64,000 nucleotides of DNA from Microlunatus soli (lineage in GTDB: Bacteria; Actinomycetota; Actinomycetes; Propionibacteriales; Propionibacteriaceae). The notes under the pieces are model-generated. The model made no database searches, was not told the origin of the DNA, and saw only the letters and a program-made list of their open reading frames with translations. The translations under genes and the position numbers were made by a program. Below, one piece after another: positions 57,263 through 64,000 of the stretch (position 1 is the first letter of the stretch; each line of letters opens with the position of its first letter). The DNA is taken from positions 6,572,001 through 6,636,000 of the forward strand of contig NZ_LT629772.1 in the NCBI RefSeq assembly GCF_900105385.1. The letters are read 5' to 3'.

Positions 57263-57380
57263 CTCGACCTCCCGATCGTGTGCCTTCGCCCTCCGGCAGC
57301 AGCGAATCTACCTGCTCGGGTGCCCGCCATCGCCATCGTCGGACAAGTCGGGCGATTGCTCGGTCATCGGGCATGTCGCG

Positions 57381-58676
57381 TCAGTGGCTCAGCAGGTCAC
57401 GGTAGACGTCACGCACGGTGGGGCCGACCTTCGACCAGTCGTAGCGGGCCACCGCCGTCCGGGCATCGGCGTTGAGTTCGCGGCGGTCGGCGCGCAGGGC
57501 TCGGTCGACGGTGCCGGCCAGCGCCGCCGGGTCGCCGGTCGGGAACAGATAGCCGAGCCGGCGGCCCCGATCGGTCAGCAGATCGTTGAAGGCGGGCAGG
57601 TCGGAGGCGATCACCGTCGCACCGGCAGCGATCGCCTCGATCAACACGATCCCGAAGCTCTCCCGCGCGACGTGCGGAGCGACGAACAGGTCCGCGGTCC
57701 GCAGCAACGCGTCGCGGGTTGTGTCGTCCACCTCGCCGATCGCCCAGCAGCCGTCCGGGAGTTGCGCGGCGGCGTCGCGGCGACCGATCCTCGACAGGTT
57801 GCCCTGACCGGCGATCACCACTTCAAGATCGGGATGCCGTTGCTTGATCATCGGCAACGCGTCCAGCAGCACGGCCAACCCCTTGCGCGGCTCGTCCAGC
57901 CGGCCCAGGAACACCAGCCGCGGCCGGTCTCCCCCGCGCCACGGCCGATCGGCGACCGACCGCCCCTCGCCGGTTCCATGATCATCTTCCGGGTGCTGTG
58001 CCGGTGGATCGAATTCGCCGGACCGGATCCCGTTCGGTACGACGCGGGGTTGCCGACCCAGGTGTTCGACGACCACCTGGCGGGCCGACTCCGAGACCGC
58101 GATGCCGGCGCCGATCCGATCGATCACCGGCCGCAGCGCTACCCCGGCGGCGCGCAGCAGCCGGGAGCGCGGCGTCGCGGTGTGGAAGGTGGCCGCGACC
58201 GGCACCGTACAGGCCAGCAGGCTGAGCAGCGACACACTCGGAGCCAACGGTTCGTGGATGTGCACCAGGTCCAACTGCTGTGCGGTCAGCCAGCGACGGA
58301 CCCTCGCTGCGACCCGCGGGCCGAACGTGATCCGGGCCACCGATCCGTTGTACGGAACGGGTATCGCCGCGCCGACCGAGGTGAACTGCTCGGGGTGGAT
58401 GCCGTGCTGGCCGGCCCGCTCCGGGTCGAGTTCGCCGGGCGCCAGGATCGCCACCTGGTCACCGGCGGCGGTCAGGTAGCCGGCCAGACCCAACACATGA
58501 TTCTGGACGCCGCCGGGCGCGCTGAGCGAGTACGGGCAGACCAGACCGACTCGCAGCGGCCGCTGTCGGGCCGGATCTGTTCGCCCCGAGACCGTCGCGG
58601 CCGGCCGCGTTGCCGCGGTCACCGGTCGGTCAGCCGCCGGGGCTGCCCGATCGAGGGAAGGAAGCAACTCGGTCAT
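57381..58676 (-). CDS. pimA: Phosphatidyl-myo-inositol mannosyltransferase PimA (GT4)
   Basis: A 431-aa glycosyltransferase using GDP-mannose to add the first mannose to phosphatidylinositol. Visible are VGLVCPYSLSAPGGVQNHVLGLA, LVHIHEPLAPSVSLLSLLA with PVAATFHTATP, which is diagnostic of PimA, and LVFLGRLDEPRKGLAVLLDALP; the C-domain has APHVARESFGIVLIEAIAAG with the catalytic Glu pair. A 30-residue low-complexity N-terminal extension precedes the domain. It overlaps the upstream acyltransferase by 4 bp. Confidence 0.94.
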   Translation of the reverse strand: MTELLPSLDRAAPAADRPVTAATRPAATVSGRTDPARQRPLRVGLVCPYSLSAPGGVQNHVLGLAGYLTAAGDQVAILAPGELDPERAGQHGIHPEQFTSVGAAIPVPYNGSVARITFGPRVAARVRRWLTAQQLDLVHIHEPLAPSVSLLSLLACTVPVAATFHTATPRSRLLRAAGVALRPVIDRIGAGIAVSESARQVVVEHLGRQPRVVPNGIRSGEFDPPAQHPEDDHGTGEGRSVADRPWRGGDRPRLVFLGRLDEPRKGLAVLLDALPMIKQRHPDLEVVIAGQGNLSRIGRRDAAAQLPDGCWAIGEVDDTTRDALLRTADLFVAPHVARESFGIVLIEAIAAGATVIASDLPAFNDLLTDRGRRLGYLFPTGDPAALAGTVDRALRADRRELNADARTAVARYDWSKVGPTVRDVYRDLLSH

Positions 58677-59590
58677 CGACGGTCGGCACCGCCGCTGGTC
58701 GTGCTGTCCGCGGCCACTCGGTCGGCGCCGAAGAACGGCTGCATCAGGTGCCAGTCCTGCGGTGCCCGGCGGATCTGCTCGGCGAAATAGTCCGCCTGCT
58801 CCTGCACCATCGCGATCAGCCCGTCCCGGCCGGGTCGGTGCCGGATCCGCGGTCCGATGTCCAACTGCAGCCCGTCGCCGTGATAGCGGCCGACCATCGG
58901 GAACAGGGCTGCGCCACTGCGTCGGGCGACCAGCGCCGGACCGGCCGGCATCCGCACCGGATGGGCGTTCCAGGTGACCGGGACGCCGCTGCCGAGCAGG
59001 TCGCGGTCGGCCACCAGGCAGACCACCCGACCGTCCCGGACGGCCGTCACCAGCTTCGGCAGCGCGGCCGGGTCGCGATGCGAGATCACCTGCATGCCCA
59101 GCGATTCACGGAACGTGGTGAAGGCGGCGAACTCCGGATCGTCGAGCTGTTCGGCGACGGTGCTGACAGCCATTCCGGTGACGCAGGCCCAGGCTCCGGC
59201 CAGGTCCCAGTTGCCGCTGTGCGGCAGCGCGACCACGGCCCCTTCGCCGGCGGCGGCCCGTCGGAGGTCGCCCTCCCCGCTGGTGGTCACCCGGCCGATG
59301 ATCTTGGACCGGGACCAACCGGGCAGCGCGAAGGCCTCGATCAGGTTGCGCAGGTAGGACGCCACCCCCGCCCGCAGTAGTTGATCATCGGGCCGGCGAC
59401 CGGTCGCGTACCGCAGGTTCTCGGCGAACTGATCAAGATGCCTGCCGCCCCGCGCCACGGCGATCCGCGCTCCGAGATTGATGATCAAGTTCTGTGCGCT
59501 CTCCGGCAGCCGCGGTCCGATCTGCCAGCCGGACCGGTAGAGCAGCCGCAGGCCCCACCTGGCCAGCTGATCGGACGACGTCGTGGCCAC
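58673..59590 (-). CDS. Phosphatidylinositol mannoside acyltransferase
   Basis: A 305-aa membrane-associated acyltransferase of the LpxL/HtrB/PatA family. The catalytic HxxxxD is HSGNWDLAGAWA, followed by VSTVAEQLDDPEF, VVCLVADRDLLGSGVPV and the C-terminal AEQIRRAPQDWHLMQPFF. In mycobacteria the equivalent (Rv2611c) acylates the mannose of PIM1. It starts immediately after the pgsA stop. Confidence 0.93.
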   Translation of the reverse strand: MATTSSDQLARWGLRLLYRSGWQIGPRLPESAQNLIINLGARIAVARGGRHLDQFAENLRYATGRRPDDQLLRAGVASYLRNLIEAFALPGWSRSKIIGRVTTSGEGDLRRAAAGEGAVVALPHSGNWDLAGAWACVTGMAVSTVAEQLDDPEFAAFTTFRESLGMQVISHRDPAALPKLVTAVRDGRVVCLVADRDLLGSGVPVTWNAHPVRMPAGPALVARRSGAALFPMVGRYHGDGLQLDIGPRIRHRPGRDGLIAMVQEQADYFAEQIRRAPQDWHLMQPFFGADRVAADSTTSGGADRR

Positions 59591-60262
59591 TCAGGCACCG
59601 GCTCCGCTCGGGCCCTGCTCGGCGGGCGGGGCCTGGTGCTGGGCCTGGCGGTAGACCTTGGCGATCCGCTGGAAGACCGTCAGCGTGCTCATCACGGCCA
59701 ACGCGGTGACCGCGAGTTCCAACACGTACGGCACCCCGAGGCCGCCGACCAGAGCACCGAACAGGATGATCAACAACCGGTCGGCGCGCGCGGCCAGCCC
59801 GCCGCCGGCGTCGAATCCGAGCGCCTCGGCCCGGGCCTTCACATACGAGGTGACCTGCCCCATCACCAACGCCCACAGGGTGACAGCGGTCCAGATCGTC
59901 TCCAGCCCGAAGGCGACCTGGCGGCCGTCCAGGACGGCGCCGTGGATGAAATAGAGCGCGATGCCGCCGAACACGGCTCCGTCGCCGAGCCGATCGAGGC
60001 TGGAGTCCAGGAAGGCGCCCCAGGTGCTGGCCCGCCCGGTGCTCCGGGCCATCTGGCCGTCGACCATGTCGGCGAACACGAACAGCACGATGATCACCGT
60101 GCCCTGCCACAGCCAGCCCTGCGGGTAACAGACCGCGGCGCCGACCACGACGCCGAGCGTGCCGACCACCGTAATCACGTCCGGGGACACGTTGTGCCGG
60201 ACGAAGAAGGCGGCGATCGGCGCGATCACCTTGGTCCAGGCCGCACGGAACCGTTCCAACAT
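59591..60262 (-). CDS. pgsA: CDP-alcohol phosphatidyltransferase (phosphatidylinositol phosphate synthase)
   Basis: A 223-aa enzyme with six helices making phosphatidylinositol phosphate from CDP-diacylglycerol and inositol phosphate, the first PIM precursor. The catalytic signature DGQMARSTGRASTWGAFLDS followed by SLDRLGD has all the Asp residues. ATG at 60262; it overlaps the HIT gene by 1 bp. Corresponds to Rv2612c. Confidence 0.94.
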   Translation of the reverse strand: MLERFRAAWTKVIAPIAAFFVRHNVSPDVITVVGTLGVVVGAAVCYPQGWLWQGTVIIVLFVFADMVDGQMARSTGRASTWGAFLDSSLDRLGDGAVFGGIALYFIHGAVLDGRQVAFGLETIWTAVTLWALVMGQVTSYVKARAEALGFDAGGGLAARADRLLIILFGALVGGLGVPYVLELAVTALAVMSTLTVFQRIAKVYRQAQHQAPPAEQGPSGAGA

Positions 60263-60891
60263 CAGTGTGGCTCCTGCCCTGTTGTATCCGAGCCCGTCAC
60301 GTCCGTACCCACGACGTTGTGACGCACCACGTCCGGGGCGGTCAGGTCGACCCAGGTCTTGCGCAGCAACCGCCAGGTGTCGCCGAGCAACTGCGGCACC
60401 GCCTTGGTCTGTCCGATCACCGGCAGGAAGTTGGCATCGCCGGACCACCGAGGCACCACGTGCTGGTGCAGATGAGCGGCGATCCCGGCGCCGGCAACGG
60501 CTCCCTGGTTGATCCCGAGATTGAAGCCGTGCGGGGCGCTGGCGGCACGGATCACCGTCATCGCCTCCGAGGTCAGGCGGGCAACCGCGTCACGTTCCTG
60601 GTAGGTCAGGTCGGTGTAGTCGGCAACGTGCCGGTACGGGCAGATCAACAGATGGCCCGGCGAATACGGGTACAGATTGAGGACGGCGTAGGCCAGCTCA
60701 TCGCGGTGGACGATCAGCCCGGCCTCGTCGTCGCCCTGCGGCAGTCGACAGAACGGGCAGGTCTCCGCGGTGCCGTCCGGCGGCTTGTTCTCGCCCTCGA
60801 TGTAGACCATCCGGTGCGGCGTCCAGAGCCGCTCCAGCTCATCGGGTACGCCGGCGAAATCGTCCGCCCGGTCGGTGATCTCATCGTTCAT
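60262..60891 (-). CDS. HIT-domain protein, Ap4A phosphorylase-like
   Basis: A 209-aa nucleotide hydrolase/phosphorylase of the histidine-triad family. The triad is IAAHLHQHVVPRW, zinc-type CPFC lies at ~55, and LNLYPYSPGHLLICPYRH is upstream. The mycobacterial counterpart Rv2613c acts on Ap4A. The C-terminal 40 residues are low complexity. It sits between thrS and pgsA as in mycobacteria. ATG at 60891 chosen over two upstream in-frame starts. Confidence 0.93.
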   Translation of the reverse strand: MNDEITDRADDFAGVPDELERLWTPHRMVYIEGENKPPDGTAETCPFCRLPQGDDEAGLIVHRDELAYAVLNLYPYSPGHLLICPYRHVADYTDLTYQERDAVARLTSEAMTVIRAASAPHGFNLGINQGAVAGAGIAAHLHQHVVPRWSGDANFLPVIGQTKAVPQLLGDTWRLLRKTWVDLTAPDVVRHNVVGTDVTGSDTTGQEPH

Positions 60892-60930
60892 GTCACCCCC
60901 AAGCATGCCGGATCCCCCCACGTCCCCCGA

Positions 60931-61013
60931 GCTCCCCTACCGCCGACCCGTCAGTTTCTCCCCGACACGCGCGGAATGTCGGGGAGGAACTGACGGGTCG
61001 GCGGGGTGGGAGC
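60931..61013. terminator. Very long hairpin between thrS and the HIT gene
   Basis: Arms 60940-60967 and 60977-61004 pair over 28 bp with one mismatch around a 9-nt loop. With flanking GCTCCC/GGGAGC the stem reaches 60931-61013. It lies 8 bp past the thrS stop and 40 bp before the HIT start on the minus strand, so it should uncouple them. Confidence 0.75.
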
Positions 61014-61021
61014 AGGCTGGG

Positions 61022-63025
61022 TCAGACCTGGGTGCGGGTGGCGATGGCTTCGGTGATCTCGGCGATCGCGTCGTCGACCGGGACGCCGTTCTTCTGGGTG
61101 CCGTCGCGGTAGCGGAAGGAGACCGCGCCGGCTTCGGCGTCCTGGCCGCCGGCGATCAGCTGGTAGGGCACCTTCTGCTTGGTCCAGTTCCGGATCTTCT
61201 TCTGCATCCGGTCGTCGCTGGTGTCCACCTCGACCCGGATCCCGGCCTTGCGCATCTTCGCCGCGACATCGACCAGGTAGCCGTCGAACTCGGCGGCGAC
61301 CGGGATGCCGACGGCCTGCACCGGGGCCAGCCAGACCGGGAAGGCACCGGCGTAGTGCTCGGTCAGGACACCGATGAAGCGTTCGATCGAGCCGAACTTC
61401 GCCGAGTGGATCATCACCGGCTGCTGCCGGGAGCCGTCGGCGGCCTGATACTCCAGACCGAACCGGGCCGGCTGGTTGAAGTCGTACTGGATGGTCGACA
61501 TCTGCCAGGTGCGGCCGATCGCGTCCCGGGTCTGTACCGAGATCTTCGGGCCGTAGAACGCCGCACCGCCCGGGTCGGGCACCAGGTCCAGGCCGGAGTC
61601 GCGGCCGACCTGCTCCAGGATCTCGGTCGCGGTCGCCCACTGCTCGTCACTGCCGATGAACTTGTCCGATTCCGGGTCCCGGGTGGACAGCTCCAGGTAG
61701 TAGTCGTCCAGCCCGAAGTCGCGCAACAGACCGAGGATGAAGCCGAGCAGGTGCTTGATCTCGGCCGGTGCGTCCTCCGGCGTGACGTAGGAATGCGAGT
61801 CGTCCTGGGTCATCCCGCGGACCCGGGTCAGGCCGTGCACCACACCGGACTTCTCGTACCGGTAGACCGAGCCGAACTCGAAGAAGCGCAGCGGCAACTC
61901 GCGATAGGACCGGCCGCGGGACTTGTAGATCAGGTTGTGCATCGGGCAGTTCATCGGCTTGACCAGATACTGGCTGCCCTCGAGTTCCATCGGCGGGAAC
62001 ATGGTGTCGGCGTAGTACGGGTAGTGGCCGGAGGTCTCGAACAGCTGCGACTTGGTCAGGTGCGGGGTGCCGACGTAGGAGAACCCCTCCTCCAGATGCC
62101 GACGACGGACGTAGTCCTCCATTTCCCGCTTGACCACGCCGCCCTTGGGGTGGAAGACCGCGAGACCGGAGCCGAGCTCGTCGGGGAAGCTGAACAGGTC
62201 CAGCTCGACCCCCAGCTTGCGATGGTCTCGCTTGGCCGCCTCGGCCATCCGATGCTGGTAGTCCTTCAGCGCTTCCTTGGTCGGCCAGGCGGTGCCGTAG
62301 ACCCGCTGCAACTGCTGGTTGTTCTGATCACCCAGCCAGTACGCCGCCGAGCTGCGGGTGATCGCGTACGCCGGGATGTAGCCGGTGTGCGGCAGGTGCG
62401 GACCGCGGCAGAGATCCTTCCAGGCAACGGATCCGTCACGTCGGACGTTGTCGTAGATGGTCAGCTGACCGGCGCCGACCTCGACACTGGACCCGTCCTC
62501 GTCGTCGGCACTGCCCTTCTTGCCGATCAATTCGATCTTGAACGGCTCGGCGGCCAGCTCGACCTTGCCCTCGTTGTCGCTGATCTCCCGGCGGACGAAC
62601 CGCTGCCGCTCCTTGATGATCTTGGTCATCTGTTTGTCGATGGCCTTCAGATCATCCGGGGTGAACGGCTCGGACACCTCGAAGTCGTAGTAGAACCCGT
62701 CGGTGATCGGCGGACCGATGCCGAGCTTTGCCTCGGCGTACAGCGTCTGCACCGCCTGCGCAGCGACGTGCGCCGTCGAGTGCCGCAGCACGTTCAGCCC
62801 GTCCGGGCTGTCGATCGACACCGCTTCTACCATCGACGGGCCCTTCGACAAGCTCAAGGACCCCTCGTCGAGCAACGGACGATCAAGATCACGAAGCTCC
62901 CCGTCGACCTTCACCGCAACGACCGTCCGGTCCTCACCGAACAGCTCAAGACCCGTCGTCGTCTCGTCGATCTCCCGCTCGGTCGTGCTGTCCTGATGAG
63001 TCAGGGTGATCTTGGTCGACGCCAC
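61022..63025 (-). CDS. thrS: Threonine--tRNA ligase
   Basis: A 667-aa class II synthetase. In order: TGS domain (~1-72), editing domain with [12 protein letters not shown] (catalytic His) and the SAD region around [15 protein letters not shown], motif 2 near [22 protein letters not shown], zinc-binding MNCPMHN, motif 3 and the anticodon domain ([26 protein letters not shown]). The TGS domain contains an unusual insertion, [13 protein letters not shown], encoded by a dispersed palindrome. Neighbours match Rv2614c-Rv2610c. Confidence 0.97.
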   Translation of the reverse strand: MASTKITLTHQDSTTEREIDETTTGLELFGEDRTVVAVKVDGELRDLDRPLLDEGSLSLSKGPSMVEAVSIDSPDGLNVLRHSTAHVAAQAVQTLYAEAKLGIGPPITDGFYYDFEVSEPFTPDDLKAIDKQMTKIIKERQRFVRREISDNEGKVELAAEPFKIELIGKKGSADDEDGSSVEVGAGQLTIYDNVRRDGSVAWKDLCRGPHLPHTGYIPAYAITRSSAAYWLGDQNNQQLQRVYGTAWPTKEALKDYQHRMAEAAKRDHRKLGVELDLFSFPDELGSGLAVFHPKGGVVKREMEDYVRRRHLEEGFSYVGTPHLTKSQLFETSGHYPYYADTMFPPMELEGSQYLVKPMNCPMHNLIYKSRGRSYRELPLRFFEFGSVYRYEKSGVVHGLTRVRGMTQDDSHSYVTPEDAPAEIKHLLGFILGLLRDFGLDDYYLELSTRDPESDKFIGSDEQWATATEILEQVGRDSGLDLVPDPGGAAFYGPKISVQTRDAIGRTWQMSTIQYDFNQPARFGLEYQAADGSRQQPVMIHSAKFGSIERFIGVLTEHYAGAFPVWLAPVQAVGIPVAAEFDGYLVDVAAKMRKAGIRVEVDTSDDRMQKKIRNWTKQKVPYQLIAGGQDAEAGAVSFRYRDGTQKNGVPVDDAIAEITEAIATRTQV
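62838..62863. repeat. Dispersed palindrome inside thrS
   Basis: Arms GGGTCCTT/AAGGGCCC (one G-U) flank the core GAGCTTGTCG on the thrS strand. It is the same family as 25990-26012 and is translated as part of the ThrRS TGS domain. Confidence 0.7.
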
Positions 63026-63129
63026 GATCCGTCCTCTCCTGCTGCCGGGCGGGCCGAGCCCGCTGAATTGATGCAGTGCGCAAGCCTACGCCAGGCAGGC
63101 CGTCCGTCGTCGGCAGCGGCGGCTGCCCG

Positions 63130-63891
63130 TCACTCCGGCTTGCTCGCGATGACGACGTAGTTCTTCGGATATCCGGCGCCGGTGAACTTCCACTCGGCGT
63201 CGAGCTTGTAATACAGGCCGGCGAACAGCAACCCGATGGCCCGGGTCGACTGCAGCAACAGCTCTGTCCTGCGTGCCTTCCAGAACGACCAATCCGCCGG
63301 TGCCGCGCGGGGCAGGTGCCGATGCATGCCCTCGAACTGGTAGCCGACCGTTCCCAGATAGCCTTCCATCCAGTCCACCTTCTGCACCACGAAGCCGGCG
63401 TCGGCGAACAACTTGTTCAACGCGAATCGGGTGTAGCGGAAGAAGTCGTACGGCTTCTGATGCTCCTCGTAGTACAGCGGGCAGGTGCAGATGATCTGCC
63501 CGCCCGGTTTCGTGACCCGGCACAGCTCACGCAACGCCGCGCTCGGGTCGGGCAGATGTTCCAACACCTGGTTGAACACGACCCGGTCGAACCGTCCGTC
63601 CTCGACCGGGATGTCGGCCACGTCGCAGACGTAGGTCTGGTCGTCGCGATACTGCTTGAAATCGGCCGACTCGTATCGCGCGTGACCGAACAGCCCGCGG
63701 AATGGTGCCGGTCCCGCACCGGCGTCCAGAACGAGCATGTCGGCCTTGGTCGCCCTGGCGAAGTTGCGGTTGTAGCGCTTCAGCCAGATCCGGCTGGAAT
63801 TGCGGAACCAGCGTTTCTTCCACGGCGGGAATCCCTGACGAGCCGGCTTGCGTGCCGTGGCACCGCGAGGAGGTGCTGTACGAGTGGTCAT
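63130..63891 (-). CDS. SAM-dependent methyltransferase
   Basis: A 253-aa class I methyltransferase. The SAM site is MLVLDAGAGPAPFRGLF, followed by YVCDVADIPVEDGRFDRVVFNQVLEHLPDP (the UbiE/methyltransferase-11 pattern). RYNRNFARATKADM precedes it, and a long aromatic C-terminus (YEEHQKPYDFFRYTRFALNKLF) resembles methyltransferases of cell-surface glycan or lipid pathways. The substrate is unknown. It lies 104 bp upstream of thrS. Bases 63892-64000 beyond it hold no gene. Confidence 0.9.
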   Translation of the reverse strand: MTTRTAPPRGATARKPARQGFPPWKKRWFRNSSRIWLKRYNRNFARATKADMLVLDAGAGPAPFRGLFGHARYESADFKQYRDDQTYVCDVADIPVEDGRFDRVVFNQVLEHLPDPSAALRELCRVTKPGGQIICTCPLYYEEHQKPYDFFRYTRFALNKLFADAGFVVQKVDWMEGYLGTVGYQFEGMHRHLPRAAPADWSFWKARRTELLLQSTRAIGLLFAGLYYKLDAEWKFTGAGYPKNYVVIASKPE

Positions 63892-64000
63892 GGTCGCCTT
63901 TCCATCCGACGGTTTCGTGATCGGCCACGCGCCACCCTAACGGCGGATTCCACCCCGAATAGCCACCGGCGCAGCCCGTTCTTCGGATGCATTCCGCAGC

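Noticed and set aside
60875-63160. Long plus-strand open frame opposite thrS
   Set aside because: Antisense shadow of a clear housekeeping gene.

Overview
The window is a GC-rich bacterial chromosome segment, almost certainly from an actinobacterium. The diagnostic signs are a phosphatidylinositol-mannoside (PIM) cluster, a GarA/FtsR/bifunctional-nuclease cluster, PPi-dependent phosphofructokinase and frequent GTG starts. The mix suggests a Propionibacteriaceae-like soil lineage, but that is inference from gene content; no rRNA or tRNA gene is present to confirm it. No prophage, integrase, insertion sequence or CRISPR array was seen.

Layout. 1-7.7 kb: a giant Rhs/YD-repeat polymorphic-toxin protein (1846 aa) followed in the same direction by a small multi-pass membrane protein cut by the window edge, then rarA. 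7.8-11.0 kb: a three-gene sugar ABC importer behind a promoter with a LacI-type operator. 11.1-24.1 kb: mixed housekeeping and hypothetical genes (aspS, a PrmC-related methyltransferase, an LssY-domain membrane protein, an isolated mraY, cupin, two APH-type kinases, a BBE-type flavin oxidase, folD, a small kinase, a YciO/Sua5-type protein). 24.2-36.1 kb: a DUF4185-like protein with a lectin-like tail, an MHS-type transporter, an SDR, an unusual metG with a candidate Met-rich attenuation leader, soxR, pfp, a Tat-exported aldose epimerase, a YihY/BrkB protein and an ArsB/SLC13-type permease. 36.3-43.7 kb: a complete peptide/nickel-type ABC importer operon (binding protein, two permeases, two ATPases) ending in a small conserved ORF. 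43.7-49.9 kb: pterin dehydratase, isochorismatase-like hydrolase, an unusual 89-bp tandem array, gcvP with its glycine riboswitch, a secreted beta-propeller-like protein and a VOC protein. 50.1-63.9 kb, all on the minus strand: an MHS transporter, then the cluster resR-like / bifunctional nuclease / ftsR / garA / gcvH / DUF881-sbp-DUF881, directly joined to pimA / acyltransferase / pgsA / HIT / thrS, and finally a methyltransferase.

How genes work together. Read right to left, the last block makes PIM lipids: pgsA makes the phosphatidylinositol precursor, pimA adds the first mannose, and the acyltransferase acylates it. It continues into the glycine-cleavage / 2-oxoglutarate control block (gcvH and the FHA protein GarA) and division or envelope regulators. 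gcvP lies at the far end with its own glycine-sensing leader.

The most interesting non-coding signals are: (1) a leaderless 13-codon peptide with tandem Met codons and two hairpins before metG, the second burying the metG Shine-Dalgarno; (2) an 89-bp tandem array grown from one arm of a long palindrome downstream of gcvP; (3) several very long near-perfect hairpins at gene ends with related arms; and (4) a short dispersed palindrome that has entered coding sequence in thrS and in a DUF881 gene.
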